DNA of 64,000 nucleotides from Mesorhizobium ciceri biovar biserrulae WSM1271 (GTDB taxonomy: Bacteria > Pseudomonadota > Alphaproteobacteria > Rhizobiales > Rhizobiaceae), in NCBI RefSeq assembly GCF_000185905.1, contig NC_014923.1, forward strand, positions 5,355,501 to 5,419,500, in the 5' to 3' direction. The position numbers were made by a program, and so were the translations under genes. Below, piece after piece: positions 18,755-28,040 of this stretch. The number at the start of each line of letters is the position of its first letter. Position 1 is the stretch's first letter. Below the pieces are notes generated by a model. It saw nothing but the letters and a program-made list of their open reading frames with translations. It had not been told where the DNA came from and did no database searches.

Positions 18755-19684
18755 TCAGATCTCCCGCGAAGGCCTGAAGCGAACGCTTGCGGACCTCATG
18801 TGCCCGGGCGCCAGTACGATGCAGCCGGTCTCAATGCCCGTGTCAGCCCTGCGGTTGAAGGCATCGGTGATGTTGCTGACCGGTTCGGCGCAAAAGAATG
18901 GCTCGCCGGGCGGCGTGTAGAGGACAAGGAAATCGAGTGGCGCCTCGGCCTCGATGTCCAGTTGCCGTCCATGCTCCGGCCAGGAGATCCGGGCGCGGCG
19001 CGACCATCCGGTGAAGACCGTGTCGAAGTCCGTCTCCGACACGTCGAAGCCCGTGGTCGGGTTGGAGCCTGCAGGCGGCAGGACGTGCCGGGTGGGCAGG
19101 ATTTCCGCGTCGGTCTCCCACATGCCGGACACCCGCGCCTGGACATGCGTCCACGGTGTCGATGGGAAATAGGGATGCAGGCCGAGCCCGGCCGGCATCG
19201 GCGCGTCCGACAGGTTGCGCAGCGAGATGGCGATGATCAGGCTGCCATTGACCAGCGAGATCTCTTGCCTTGCCTCATAGCTCCACGGCCAGGAATCGGC
19301 GGCATGGCGGTAGGATAGGACGGTGGCGCTGGCTTCGTGCCGCACGACGGTCCATGGCCGACGCCAGCCATGGCCATGCTCATGATGTGGATCGTCCGGG
19401 CTGGTCGGCAGTTCGACGGTGCGGCCTGCGAATGCGAAGCGGCCGTGCCTTATGCGATTGGAATAGGGAACCAGCGGGAAGCAGGCCATGGCGCCGGCAT
19501 CGCGGCCGTCGATCGCCGCCTGATCCGCAGGGCGCAGCCAATCCACGACGGATCCGTTTTGCCGCCAGCGATACGACGCCAGCGCGCCGCCGGCGACCGG
19601 CGCGATCTCCACGGTCGCAATGCCGTCGCTGATCGAGATCAGCCCTTGGTGCTGCTCGGCAACGGCAGCGGAATTCTTTGTCAT
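18755..19684 (-). CDS. Aldose 1-epimerase
   Basis: Galactose-mutarotase-fold enzyme of 309 residues that interconverts sugar anomers. The start at 19684 has GGGGGAG before it; the ATG at 19717 extends into the divergent promoter. Catalytic features visible are the histidine in HEHGHGWRRPW, the second histidine in GLGLHPYFP and the C-terminal glutamate in AEPVSNITDAF. It is divergent from the GntR gene of the aldonate operon, so it probably supplies the anomer used by the SDR dehydrogenase at 22273. It converges on pcaQ with an 18-bp gap. Confidence 0.9.
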   Translation of the reverse strand: MTKNSAAVAEQHQGLISISDGIATVEIAPVAGGALASYRWRQNGSVVDWLRPADQAAIDGRDAGAMACFPLVPYSNRIRHGRFAFAGRTVELPTSPDDPHHEHGHGWRRPWTVVRHEASATVLSYRHAADSWPWSYEARQEISLVNGSLIIAISLRNLSDAPMPAGLGLHPYFPSTPWTHVQARVSGMWETDAEILPTRHVLPPAGSNPTTGFDVSETDFDTVFTGWSRRARISWPEHGRQLDIEAEAPLDFLVLYTPPGEPFFCAEPVSNITDAFNRRADTGIETGCIVLAPGHMRSASVRFRPSREI

Positions 19685-19701
19685 CGGCACTCCCCCATCC
19701 C

Positions 19702-19739
19702 TTGACTCCAATCGCAATGCCGATAAGACATATCATATG
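19702..19739. promoter_or_regulatory. Candidate promoter and CATAT-C-ATATG palindrome before the GntR gene
   Basis: TTGACT at 19702-19707 is a good -35, with TAAGAC (19724-19729) as a possible -10 after 16 bp. The 11-bp perfect palindrome CATATCATATG spans 19729-19739, at the expected transcription start and over the first candidate ATG. This suggests autoregulation by the GntR protein. Confidence 0.45.
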
Positions 19740-20537
19740 AATAGTATGAAGAATAACAAATCTTTCAGTATGGCGCGTACGTCGAGAGTCGCGGTGGCGG
19801 TTTCCAGCGGCTCCACCGCTCTGCATGCGACCGTCGTCGAGCAAATCGGATTGCGCATCGTTCAAGGCGATTTCCTGCCCGGCGAGGCACTGCCCAATGC
19901 CGACGATTCAAGCGAGATGCTGGGGGTCAGCCGCACGGTGCTGCGCGAGGCGATCAAGGTGTTGGCGGGCAAGGGGCTGGTCGAATCGCGGCCGAAGACC
20001 GGCACAAGGGTGCGTCCTCGTGCCGACTGGAATTTCCTCGACCCGGACGTCCTGTCATGGCGCTATGCCAGCGGTGTCAGCGCCGACGATGTCCGGGCGC
20101 TGTTCGAATTGCGCAGGGCCATCGAGCCGATGTCGGCAGCGCTTGCGGCCCAGCGCGCCACGCCAGCGCAGATCGCCGAGATCAATGCAGCTCTGGTCGA
20201 AATGGAGGCGGTGGTCGACGACGGCGACCGCTTCGCCAAGCCTGACCTTTTGTTCCACCAGACCATACTGCGCATGACCGGCAATGAGCTGATCGGCTCG
20301 CTGGCGGCACTGGTCGAAACCGCATTGGTGACGAGCTTTCGTCTTTCCAACGACAATCCGGAAGGGCAGCGCCCCTCATTGCCGCTGCACCGGGAAGTCG
20401 CCGAAAAGATCGCCGCCGGCGACGCGACCGGCGCACAAAAGGCGCTGCTGGTCCTCATCGACAATGCCGAGGAGGACGTGCGCCGCAGTGTCGAAAACCG
20501 CAACAAGCGCCGCCAGAATCGGGAGCTGGCATCGTGA
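19737..20537 (+). CDS. GntR-family regulator, FadR/FCD subfamily
   Basis: Regulator with an N-terminal GntR winged helix-turn-helix (SSEMLGVSRTVLREAIKVLAGKG) and a C-terminal FCD effector domain (ELRRAIEPMSAALAA, LFHQTILRMTGN, LHREVAEKI). The start is uncertain: ATGs at 19737, 19746 and 19770 are all possible and none has a ribosome site; 19770 gives 255 residues, the most usual length. Its TGA overlaps the GTG of the dehydratase by 4 bp. It probably represses this aldonate operon and the divergent epimerase in response to a sugar acid. Confidence 0.88.
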   Translation: MNSMKNNKSFSMARTSRVAVAVSSGSTALHATVVEQIGLRIVQGDFLPGEALPNADDSSEMLGVSRTVLREAIKVLAGKGLVESRPKTGTRVRPRADWNFLDPDVLSWRYASGVSADDVRALFELRRAIEPMSAALAAQRATPAQIAEINAALVEMEAVVDDGDRFAKPDLLFHQTILRMTGNELIGSLAALVETALVTSFRLSNDNPEGQRPSLPLHREVAEKIAAGDATGAQKALLVLIDNAEEDVRRSVENRNKRRQNRELAS

Positions 20538-22261
20538 GCGACACCAAACGCAAACTGCGGTCCGAGGCCTGGTTCGGCGGTGAGGGCAAGAACGCCTTCA
20601 TGCACCGCAGCTGGATGAAGAACCAGGGCATTCCCGCCGACGCTTTCGACGGCCGCCCGGTGATCGGCATCTGCAACACCTGGTCGGAATTGACCCCATG
20701 CAACGCGCATCTGCGGGCGCTGGCCGATCACGTGAAGCGCGGCGTCTATGAAGCCGGCGGCCTGCCGCTCGAATTTCCGGTGATGTCGCTGGGCGAGAGC
20801 AACATGCGCCCCACCGCCATGCTGTTTCGCAATCTGGTCAGCATGGATGTCGAAGAGTCCATCCGCGGCAATCCGATCGATGGCGTCATCCTGCTGGTCG
20901 GTTGCGACAAGACCACACCGGCGCTGCTGATGGGCGCCGCATCGTGCAACCTGCCGACCATCGCCGTTTCCGGCGGGCCGATGCTCAACGGCAAGTTCCG
21001 CGGACAGGATATCGGCTCGGGCACCCATGTCTGGAAATTCGCCGAGGAGGTTAAAGCCGGCCGCATGCCGGTTGCCGACTTTCTCGCCGCCGAGCAGGGC
21101 CAAAGCCGATCGGCGGGCAGCTGCATGACGATGGGCACGGCCTCGACCATGGCCAGCATGGTCGAAGCGCTCGGCATCGGCATGCCGGACAACGCCGCGA
21201 TCCCGGCGGTGGATTCGCGCCGTGGCGTGCTCGCCCAGATGGCCGGACGCCAGATCGTCGATCTGGTGCGCAGGGACGTGACGATCGCGGAGATCCTCAC
21301 CAGGCAAGCGTTCGAGAACGCCATTCGCGTCAACGGCGCGATCGGTGGCTCGACCAATGCGGTGCTGCATCTGATCGCCATCGCCAACCGGATCGGTGTC
21401 GATCTCAGCCTCGAAGACTGGGACCGCCTAGGTCGTGACGTTCCAACTATTGTCGATTTGATGCCGTCGGGCCGGTTCCTGATGGAAGATTTCTACTACG
21501 CCGGGGGGCTAGCTGCGGTCATGGCGTCGCTTGATGAAGTGGGGCTTCTTCATCGCGACGCCATGACCGTCAGCGCCAAGACCATCGGTGAATTGATCGA
21601 CGGCGCGCCCAACTACAACAGCGAAGTGATCCGCCCAATGAGCGAGCCGCTGACCAAGGAAGGGGGCATCTCCATCCTGCGCGGCAATCTGGCGCCTGAC
21701 GGCGCGGTCATCAAGCCGTCCGCGGCAACGCCCGAGCTGATGCAGCATCGCGGCAAGGCGGTGGTGTTCGAAAACATCGAGCATTACTACGCCCGCATCG
21801 ACGATCCGGAGTTGGACATCGACGCCACCTCGGTGATGGTGCTGAAGAACTGCGGGCCGCGCGGTTATCCCGGAATGGCCGAGGTCGGCAACATGCCGCT
21901 GCCGGCCAAACTGCTCAAGCTAGGCATCTCCGACATGGTGCGCATTTCGGACGCGCGCATGAGCGGCACCGCCTACGGCACCGTGGTTCTGCATGTGGCA
22001 CCGGAAGCAGCCGCAGGCGGCGCGCTGGCGCTGGTGCGCGACGGCGACCTCATCGAGCTCGACGTCGCCGGCCGCCGGTTGGAACTTTTGGTGTCGGAAG
22101 AGGAGCTCGCCATCCGCCGGCGTGACTGGAAGCCGCCGGCGTCGCCGGAGGGCGGCTACCAGAGCCTTTATGTCGAGCGCGTGCTGCAGGCCGACAAGGG
22201 CTGCGATTTCGACTTTCTCGTCGGCCGGCGCGATGCCGGCATTCCTCGGCATTCGCACTAG
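20534..22261 (+). CDS. IlvD/EDD-family sugar-acid dehydratase (L-arabonate dehydratase-like)
   Basis: Iron-sulfur dehydratase of 575 residues starting at GTG 20534. It has the family cysteines in CNTWSELTPCN near 49-59, GCDKTTPALLMGAASCN near 124-140 and SAGSCMTMGTASTM near 195-208. The length and the opening (RSEAWFGGEGKNAFMHRSW) are those of the pentonate/aldonate dehydratase branch rather than IlvD (616) or Edd (603). It would turn an aldonate into its 2-keto-3-deoxy derivative. With the SDR and FAH-family neighbours it forms a non-phosphorylative sugar pathway. The sugar is not certain. Confidence 0.88.
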   Translation: MSDTKRKLRSEAWFGGEGKNAFMHRSWMKNQGIPADAFDGRPVIGICNTWSELTPCNAHLRALADHVKRGVYEAGGLPLEFPVMSLGESNMRPTAMLFRNLVSMDVEESIRGNPIDGVILLVGCDKTTPALLMGAASCNLPTIAVSGGPMLNGKFRGQDIGSGTHVWKFAEEVKAGRMPVADFLAAEQGQSRSAGSCMTMGTASTMASMVEALGIGMPDNAAIPAVDSRRGVLAQMAGRQIVDLVRRDVTIAEILTRQAFENAIRVNGAIGGSTNAVLHLIAIANRIGVDLSLEDWDRLGRDVPTIVDLMPSGRFLMEDFYYAGGLAAVMASLDEVGLLHRDAMTVSAKTIGELIDGAPNYNSEVIRPMSEPLTKEGGISILRGNLAPDGAVIKPSAATPELMQHRGKAVVFENIEHYYARIDDPELDIDATSVMVLKNCGPRGYPGMAEVGNMPLPAKLLKLGISDMVRISDARMSGTAYGTVVLHVAPEAAAGGALALVRDGDLIELDVAGRRLELLVSEEELAIRRRDWKPPASPEGGYQSLYVERVLQADKGCDFDFLVGRRDAGIPRHSH

Positions 22262-22272
22262 AGAGGCGCGCG

Positions 22273-23049
22273 ATGACGGATGAAATCGGCTACGCGATCT
22301 ATCCAAGCCTCAAGGGCCGCAGCGTCTTCATAACCGGCGGCGGCAGCGGCATCGGCGAAAGCCTGGTGCGCCATTTCTGCGCCCAGGGCAGCCGCGTCGC
22401 CTTCGTCGACATGGCCGAAGAACCATCCCAACGTCTGGTCGACGCGATTGCGGCCGAGGGACATGCCGCGCCGCTGTTCATTCCCTGCGACCTGCGCAAC
22501 GTCGAAGAGTTGCAGGCGGCAACCGTGCAGGCAATGCAGCACAATGGCCCCATCCAGGCGCTGTGCAACAATGCCGGCAATGACGACCGCCACCAGACCA
22601 AGGATGTGACGGTTGCCTATTGGGACGACCGCATGGCGGTCAATCTGCGCCACCAGTTCTTCGCGGCGCAGGCAGTGCGTCCGCAGATGAGCGCGCAGGG
22701 CGGCGGCTCGATCATCAACTTCGGCTCCATCACCTGGATGGTCGGCGATCCGGATTGCCCAGCCTATGTCACCGCGAAAGCGGGTATTTACGGCATGACG
22801 CGGGCGCTGGCCCGCGAGCTTGGCCCTGAGCGCATCCGCGTCAACTGCATGGTGCCGGGCTGGGTGATGACAGAGCGCCAGATGCGCCTGTGGCTGGACC
22901 CGGCCGGCGAACGCCAGATCGCGGAAAGGCAGTGCCTGCCCGACCGGCTGCAACCCTCCGATATCGCGCGCATGGCGCTGTTCCTCGCCGCCGACGACAG
23001 CCGCATGTGCACGAGCCAGCAGTTCATCGTCGATGCGGGCTGGGTGTGA
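22273..23049 (+). CDS. SDR-family sugar dehydrogenase
   Basis: Short-chain dehydrogenase of 258 residues. It has the coenzyme motif TGGGSGIG near 20-27, NNAG near 98-101, the catalytic Ser in INFGSITW and YVTAK (Tyr/Lys) near 168-172. The start AIYPSLKGRSVFITGGGSG resembles xylose and arabinose 1-dehydrogenases of alphaproteobacteria. It follows the dehydratase by 11 bp. Expected role: oxidation of an aldose to an aldonolactone, before the dehydratase step. No lactonase gene is visible nearby. Confidence 0.88.
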   Translation: MTDEIGYAIYPSLKGRSVFITGGGSGIGESLVRHFCAQGSRVAFVDMAEEPSQRLVDAIAAEGHAAPLFIPCDLRNVEELQAATVQAMQHNGPIQALCNNAGNDDRHQTKDVTVAYWDDRMAVNLRHQFFAAQAVRPQMSAQGGGSIINFGSITWMVGDPDCPAYVTAKAGIYGMTRALARELGPERIRVNCMVPGWVMTERQMRLWLDPAGERQIAERQCLPDRLQPSDIARMALFLAADDSRMCTSQQFIVDAGWV

Positions 23050-23081
23050 TCCGTACGGTTTCAAAGGAAGAAGGTTAGTTC

Positions 23082-24080
23082 ATGCGTCTTGTTCAGTTCA
23101 GAATGGCCGACGGCAGCAGACGGGTGGGCCGTGTCTGCGATGACGGCAATCATCTGCACCCGCTCGAAAAGACCAGCAGCGTGCTGGAACTGGCCGAAGC
23201 GGCAATTGCCCAGGGCACGTCGATCGCAGCGCTGGTCGAGAAGCGGACCGGCACGGCGAAAATCGACTACGACCAACTGTTGCGCGATGGGCAGGTGCTC
23301 GCTCCGGTCGACCATCCCGAACCGGCGCGCTTCCTGGTCACCGGCACCGGCCTCACCCACACCGGAAGTGCCGCCGCGCGCAACCAGATGCATGTTATGA
23401 CCCATGGCGAAGGTGCCGACGAATCCGATTCCTTGAAAATCTTCCGCATGGGGCTGGAGGGCGGCAAGCCTGGCTCCGGCAAGATCGGGATTCAGCCAGA
23501 GTGGTTCTTCAAGGGCGTCGGCACCTGCGTTGTCCCGCCCGGCGCGCCGCTGCCGATGCCGGCATTCGCGAAAGCCGGTGCAGAGGAAGCCGAGATCGTC
23601 GGGCTTTATGTCAATGGACCCGATGGCCATCCCTATCGCATCGGCTATGCGCTCGGAAACGAATATTCCGACCACGTGACGGAGGGCGAGAACTACCTTT
23701 ATCTCGCCCATTCCAAGCTGCGCTCCTGCTCGATTGGTCCGGAACTGCTGATCGGTGACCTGCCCGAAGAAGTGCGCGGCCATTCGCGCATCCTACGCAA
23801 CGGCACTGTTATCTGGGAGCAGGAGTTCCTGTCGGGTGAAGCGCACATGTCGCACTCGATCGCCAATCTCGAACACTTCCATTTCCGCTACCCGATGCAC
23901 CGCAGGGCGGGCGACCTTCACGCCTATTTCTTCGGCGCGGCGGTGATGAGCTACGCCTCCGGCGTCAAGACGGCTTCCGGCGACGAGTATGAAATCCAGG
24001 CACAGACGTTCGGCAAGCCACTGCGCAACCGGATGGTGTCGGTGCCGGACGAGGGACTGGTCGCTGTTACCCAGCTGTGA
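23082..24080 (+). CDS. Fumarylacetoacetate hydrolase-family protein, AraD1/GguC-like
   Basis: FAH-fold protein of 332 residues. It carries the acidic metal-binding motif EEAEIVGLYV near 169-178 and the GLTHTGSAAARNQMH and GNEYSDH segments seen in the AraD1/GguC group encoded next to sugar catabolic genes. In this context it should act on the 2-keto-3-deoxy sugar acid produced by the dehydratase, by dehydration or cleavage. The exact reaction is inferred from the operon. A semialdehyde dehydrogenase that would finish the route is absent from the window. Confidence 0.82.
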   Translation: MRLVQFRMADGSRRVGRVCDDGNHLHPLEKTSSVLELAEAAIAQGTSIAALVEKRTGTAKIDYDQLLRDGQVLAPVDHPEPARFLVTGTGLTHTGSAAARNQMHVMTHGEGADESDSLKIFRMGLEGGKPGSGKIGIQPEWFFKGVGTCVVPPGAPLPMPAFAKAGAEEAEIVGLYVNGPDGHPYRIGYALGNEYSDHVTEGENYLYLAHSKLRSCSIGPELLIGDLPEEVRGHSRILRNGTVIWEQEFLSGEAHMSHSIANLEHFHFRYPMHRRAGDLHAYFFGAAVMSYASGVKTASGDEYEIQAQTFGKPLRNRMVSVPDEGLVAVTQL

Positions 24081-24131
24081 CGGCGCAGGCCCGAAAATTA
24101 CGGTCCACCAGAACGATAATGGGAGATTAAA

Positions 24132-25157
24132 ATGGGACTGAAGAAAGCGTTTTTAAGACTAGCGACAATCGGGCTCAGCATCGGCCTGATGACATCGGCG
24201 GCGCTCGCCGCGAACCTTCGGGTACTGGCCTGGGACGGCTACGCCGATGCCGACTGGGTCAAGGACTTCACCGCCGCGACCGGCATCGGCGTCGATGTCG
24301 TCTTCATCGGCAGCGACGACGAGATCTGGGCCAAGATCAAGGGCAGCGAGGGCCAGGACTTCGACGTCTTTGCTGTCAACACCGCCCAGTTGCAGCGCTA
24401 CATCAAGGCTGACCTGGTGTCGCCGATCGACGTCACCAAGCTCCCCAACCAGAAAGACGTGCTGCCGCGCTTCCGCGACCTGACGGCGGTCAGCGGCGTC
24501 ACCAAGGACGGCAAGGTCTACGGCATTCCGTTCTGCTTCGACTCCATCGGCCTGATCTACGACACCGACAAGGTCAAGCCGGCGCCGACCTCGATGTCGG
24601 TTCTGTGGGACCCGGCCTACAAGGGCAAGGTGCTGGCGTATGATAATGGCGAGCACAATTTCTCGTTCACCGCACTGACGCTCGGCTACAAGGATCCGTT
24701 CAACCTCGACGAAGAGCAGATGGCTGCAGTCAAGGCCAAGCTGGTCGAACTCAAGCGCAACGTGCTCAGCTTCTACACCACCGCCGACGAGGCGCAGCAG
24801 ATCTACCAGAACAATGATGTGGCCCTGATCTGGGCCAATTACGGCCAGCAGCAGGTCAAGGCGCTGCAGAAGATCGGCGCCCATGTCGCCTACGTCAATC
24901 CGAGCGAGGGCGCGCTTGCCTGGCTCGACAACTGGGTCATTTCCAAGGGTGTCCGTGATAATGCGGCAGCCGAGAAATGGATTGATTTCATGCTGAGCAA
25001 GAAGGTCGGCGGCGAGCTTTCCGAGCGCACCGGCTTCGGCAACACGGTGACGGAAACCGGCAGCGCCGGCGGCAACGACAAGCTGGTCTGGCTCAACAAT
25101 GTCGAGGACCCGCTCAAGCGTTCGGACATGTGGAACGAGGTCAAGGCAACGCCCTGA
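24132..25157 (+). CDS. ABC transporter substrate-binding protein, spermidine/putrescine (PotD) type
   Basis: Periplasmic binding protein of 341 residues. It has a Sec signal with likely cleavage after ALAA near residue 27, then NLRVLAWDGYAD. Later motifs (VYGIPFCFDSIGLIYD, NDVALIWANYGQQ) match the PotD/PotF/AfuA group. The ribosome site GGGAGA is strong. It lies 51 bp after the sugar-acid gene and heads a complete binding protein-ATPase-permease-permease set. The PotD fold is also used for non-polyamine ligands, and the context points to a sugar acid or related carboxylate. Confidence 0.88.
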   Translation: MGLKKAFLRLATIGLSIGLMTSAALAANLRVLAWDGYADADWVKDFTAATGIGVDVVFIGSDDEIWAKIKGSEGQDFDVFAVNTAQLQRYIKADLVSPIDVTKLPNQKDVLPRFRDLTAVSGVTKDGKVYGIPFCFDSIGLIYDTDKVKPAPTSMSVLWDPAYKGKVLAYDNGEHNFSFTALTLGYKDPFNLDEEQMAAVKAKLVELKRNVLSFYTTADEAQQIYQNNDVALIWANYGQQQVKALQKIGAHVAYVNPSEGALAWLDNWVISKGVRDNAAAEKWIDFMLSKKVGGELSERTGFGNTVTETGSAGGNDKLVWLNNVEDPLKRSDMWNEVKATP

Positions 25158-25185
25158 TCTTTCCGCACCATGCCTTCGAAGGACC

Positions 25186-25211
25186 CGGCGGTCCGGAGTT
25201 CCGGACCGCCG
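25186..25211 (+). other. Intercistronic hairpin after the binding-protein gene
   Basis: CGGCGGTCCGG (25186-25196) pairs perfectly with CCGGACCGCCG (25201-25211), an 11-bp GC-rich stem with an AGTT loop. It is 28 bp after the binding-protein stop and 22 bp before the ATPase start, with no T-run. It probably stabilises the binding-protein mRNA or attenuates the distal genes. Confidence 0.75.
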
Positions 25212-25232
25212 AAGCGTATGCGAGAGTATTTC

Positions 25233-26336
25233 ATGAACCAGAACACCGACCTCTTGACGCTGCGGTCCGTCTCGAAATCCTACGGCACGGTCCCCGTGCT
25301 GCACGACATCGACCTGTCGATCAAGGACGGTGAGTTCCTCACCGTTCTTGGACCATCCGGCTCCGGCAAGACCACGGTGCTGCGGCTGATCGGCGGGCTG
25401 GAACCGCTGACGTCGGGGGAGATACGCCTGGATGGGCAAGACATCAGCCGCATGCCGATCAACCGGCGGCCGTTCAACACCGTGTTTCAGGACTATGCGC
25501 TGTTCCCGCACCTGACCGTTTCCGGCAATGTCGGCTACGGGCTTTCGGTTCGCCATGTCCAGCGCAAGGAAATCGCGCGCCGAGTCGCGGAGGCGCTGGA
25601 ACTGGTCCAGCTCGGGCGTTTCGCCGACCGCTTTCCGGCGCAGCTCTCCGGCGGCCAGCGCCAGCGCGTCGCACTCGCCCGTGCGCTGATCTGCCAGCCG
25701 CGCCTGATCCTGCTCGATGAGCCGCTCGCCGCACTCGACCTCGAACTGCGCCGGCAGATGCAGGTGTTCCTAAAGTCCATCCAGCGCGAAATCAGGACCA
25801 CCTTCCTGTTCGTCACCCATGACCAGGAAGAAGCCATCGGCATGGCCGATCGGATCTGCGTCATGGAGGCCGGCCATATCCGCCAGCTCGGCACGCCGCA
25901 CGACCTTTACTACAGACCGAATTGCGAATTCGTCGCGCGTTTCTTCGGCGAGAACAATCTGGTGGCCGGGAAACTCGGACCGGTCCAGGGCGAGCTGCGA
26001 TCGATCGAGACGGCGCTCGGGCGCCTCATCTGTTCGATCAGCGACCAGCCGCATTTGAAAGCCGCAGCGGAAGGCGCCAGCGCTTACGCCGCGTTCCGTC
26101 CAGAAGCCTTGCACCTTGCGGATGCAAAGGACACCGACAACCGTTTTTCCGGCACGATCTCCGATCTGGCCTTTGCCGGCTCGTCGACCGTCGCCACCAT
26201 CGCGGCCGGCCCCGACAATGCCGCGCAACGCTTGCGGCTGCGCGTGCCAAGCCGGGTCGACGGCAGCGCGCTCAGATCCGGCGAGGCCGTATCGCTTTCC
26301 TTTGCGCCGCATGAAGGCCATCTGGTGCTGGCATGA
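25233..26336 (+). CDS. ABC transporter ATP-binding protein, PotA type
   Basis: ATPase of 367 residues. The start at 25233 (MNQNTDLLTL) was chosen because the frame upstream (to 25170) runs through the hairpin. It has Walker A GPSGSGKTT near 36-44, signature LSGGQRQRV near 135, Walker B LILLDEP near 155 and H-loop VTHDQEEA, then a TOBE domain in the last 120 residues. Its TGA overlaps the next permease ATG by 4 bp. It energises the PotD-type uptake system. Confidence 0.93.
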   Translation: MNQNTDLLTLRSVSKSYGTVPVLHDIDLSIKDGEFLTVLGPSGSGKTTVLRLIGGLEPLTSGEIRLDGQDISRMPINRRPFNTVFQDYALFPHLTVSGNVGYGLSVRHVQRKEIARRVAEALELVQLGRFADRFPAQLSGGQRQRVALARALICQPRLILLDEPLAALDLELRRQMQVFLKSIQREIRTTFLFVTHDQEEAIGMADRICVMEAGHIRQLGTPHDLYYRPNCEFVARFFGENNLVAGKLGPVQGELRSIETALGRLICSISDQPHLKAAAEGASAYAAFRPEALHLADAKDTDNRFSGTISDLAFAGSSTVATIAAGPDNAAQRLRLRVPSRVDGSALRSGEAVSLSFAPHEGHLVLA

Positions 26337-27205
26337 GCGAAGCCGGATCGACACTGCCTGCGGAAAAACGGCTGTCGCTGCTGGTGACGGTGCTGGCGTT
26401 TGCCTTGCCAGTGGTCTTCGTCCTGGTGCCGCTGGCGATCTTCCTCGGCTACAGCTTCTTCAGCGTCGACCAGGGCACGATCGTCTACGGCTTTTCGCTG
26501 GGCAATTATGTCAGGTTCTTCACCGATCCGGTCTTTCTGCCGGTGTTCTGGAACACCATCGTGCTGTGCGTGTCGGTGGCCATCGTCTGCATCCTGCTCG
26601 CCTATCCCGCCGCCTATTTCCTGACGACGCTGAAAGGGCGCTGGCGCTATGCCTTGCTGATGCTGCTCTTGGTGCCGCTGCTGATGAGCTACGTCATCAA
26701 GATCTATGCCATCCGCAGCATCCTCGGCCTCAACGGTTTCCTCAACAAGGCACTGGTGGCGCTCGGCATTCTGCAGGAACCGTCGACGCTTTTTGTGTTC
26801 AATATGAACGCCATCCTTTTGACGCTGACCCTGCTCCTGATCCCCTTCGCCATCCTGCCGATCTTCCTGTCGCTGGAGCGGATTCCGCAAGTGCTGCTGC
26901 GCGCATCCGACGATCTCGGCGCGAGCGGCTTGCAGACCTTCCTGCGCATCACCTTGCCGCTCAGCCTGCCCGGCGTCGCTTCGGCGGCGAGCTTCGTCTT
27001 CGTGCTGGCGATTGGCGATTTCCTGACGCCGCAGATGGTCGGCGGGATCAGCGGCTTCACCTTCGGCCGCATCCTCTACAGCCAGTTCGGCACGGCCTAT
27101 AACTGGCCGTTCGGCGCGGCGCTGTCGGTGGCGCTGGCCGTCGTGGTGATCGCCGCAATCCTCATCGGCGAACGCTTTGGCCGCAACCCGGGGACTTCGG
27201 CATGA
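26333..27205 (+). CDS. ABC transporter permease, PotB type
   Basis: Permease of 290 residues with six hydrophobic spans. The EAA-like loop reads LLRASDDLGASGLQTFLRITLPLS near 185-208. The first span at about 18-42 is long and hydrophobic. It overlaps the ATPase stop and the next permease start by 4 bp each, so the three are translated together. Confidence 0.92.
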   Translation: MSEAGSTLPAEKRLSLLVTVLAFALPVVFVLVPLAIFLGYSFFSVDQGTIVYGFSLGNYVRFFTDPVFLPVFWNTIVLCVSVAIVCILLAYPAAYFLTTLKGRWRYALLMLLLVPLLMSYVIKIYAIRSILGLNGFLNKALVALGILQEPSTLFVFNMNAILLTLTLLLIPFAILPIFLSLERIPQVLLRASDDLGASGLQTFLRITLPLSLPGVASAASFVFVLAIGDFLTPQMVGGISGFTFGRILYSQFGTAYNWPFGAALSVALAVVVIAAILIGERFGRNPGTSA

Positions 27206-28002
27206 GCGCCCTGCCCCGACTGTCCACGATCTTTCTGGCCGCGATCACGACACTGGTTGCGGTGCTGCTCTACAGCCCACTGTTCGTGCCGATCGTGTCG
27301 TCGTTCTTCACCATTTCGCATGGCTCCGTCGACTGGTCGTCGCCGACCCTGTCGACCTATGTGGCGCTGGCTGAAAACCACGACATGTTGGTCGCTCTGC
27401 GCACGACGCTGATCGTCGGCGTCTGCACCGTCATCCTGTCGGTGGTCAGCGGAACGCTGCTGGCGCTCTATTATCATGGGCGCCGTTCCGGACGCTCGCT
27501 GCTGCAGTTCATCATCTTCCTGCCGTTCCTGATGCCGCCGATCATCAGCGGCCTGGCGCTGCTGATCTTCTTCCGCGAGATCGGCCTCGAACGCTCGCTG
27601 CTGACGGTCGTTATCGGCCATACGGTTTTCGTGTTGGCGATAGTCTACCGCACGGTACTGATGCGGCTGCAGTCGATGAGCCGCACGCTGGTTGAAGCGT
27701 CCTACGATCTCGGTGCCACGGGCTGGCAGACCTTCTGGCGCATCATCCTGCCGAACCTGTCGAGCGCCATGGTCGGCGGCGCCATCCTGGCCTTCGCCCT
27801 GTCATTCGACGAGACCATGATCACCATCCTGGTCACTGGCACGCAAAGCACGCTGCCGGTCAGGCTGTGGGCGATGATGCGGCTTGGCTTCTCACCCGAT
27901 ATCAATGCGCTGGTGGCGCTGATCCTGATGTTCACCGTGCTGCTCTGCGTGCTCGCCGCCCGCTTTCTCATCCCCAGGCAAGTTGCGACGGAACGGACGT
28001 GA
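27202..28002 (+). CDS. ABC transporter permease, PotC type
   Basis: Permease of 266 residues with six hydrophobic segments and the EAA-like loop LVEASYDLGATGWQTFWRIILP near 155-176. It is the last gene of the operon that starts with the GntR/dehydratase genes, followed by a strong hairpin at 28041-28081. It forms the heteromeric membrane channel with the PotB-type partner. Confidence 0.92.
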   Translation: MSALPRLSTIFLAAITTLVAVLLYSPLFVPIVSSFFTISHGSVDWSSPTLSTYVALAENHDMLVALRTTLIVGVCTVILSVVSGTLLALYYHGRRSGRSLLQFIIFLPFLMPPIISGLALLIFFREIGLERSLLTVVIGHTVFVLAIVYRTVLMRLQSMSRTLVEASYDLGATGWQTFWRIILPNLSSAMVGGAILAFALSFDETMITILVTGTQSTLPVRLWAMMRLGFSPDINALVALILMFTVLLCVLAARFLIPRQVATERT

Positions 28003-28040
28003 GTGCCGGGCAAGAGCGCCGCAATGAGGCAGCCATATTC

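Noticed and set aside
25170-25232. Upstream start for the PotA-type ATPase
   Set aside because: The extra residues would be encoded by the perfect hairpin and lack family similarity; ATG 25233 gives a normal N-terminus.
24159-25556. 465-codon minus-strand open frame opposite the PotD-type gene
   Set aside because: It is antisense to a gene with a signal peptide and conserved motifs; composition is biased and no family is recognisable.
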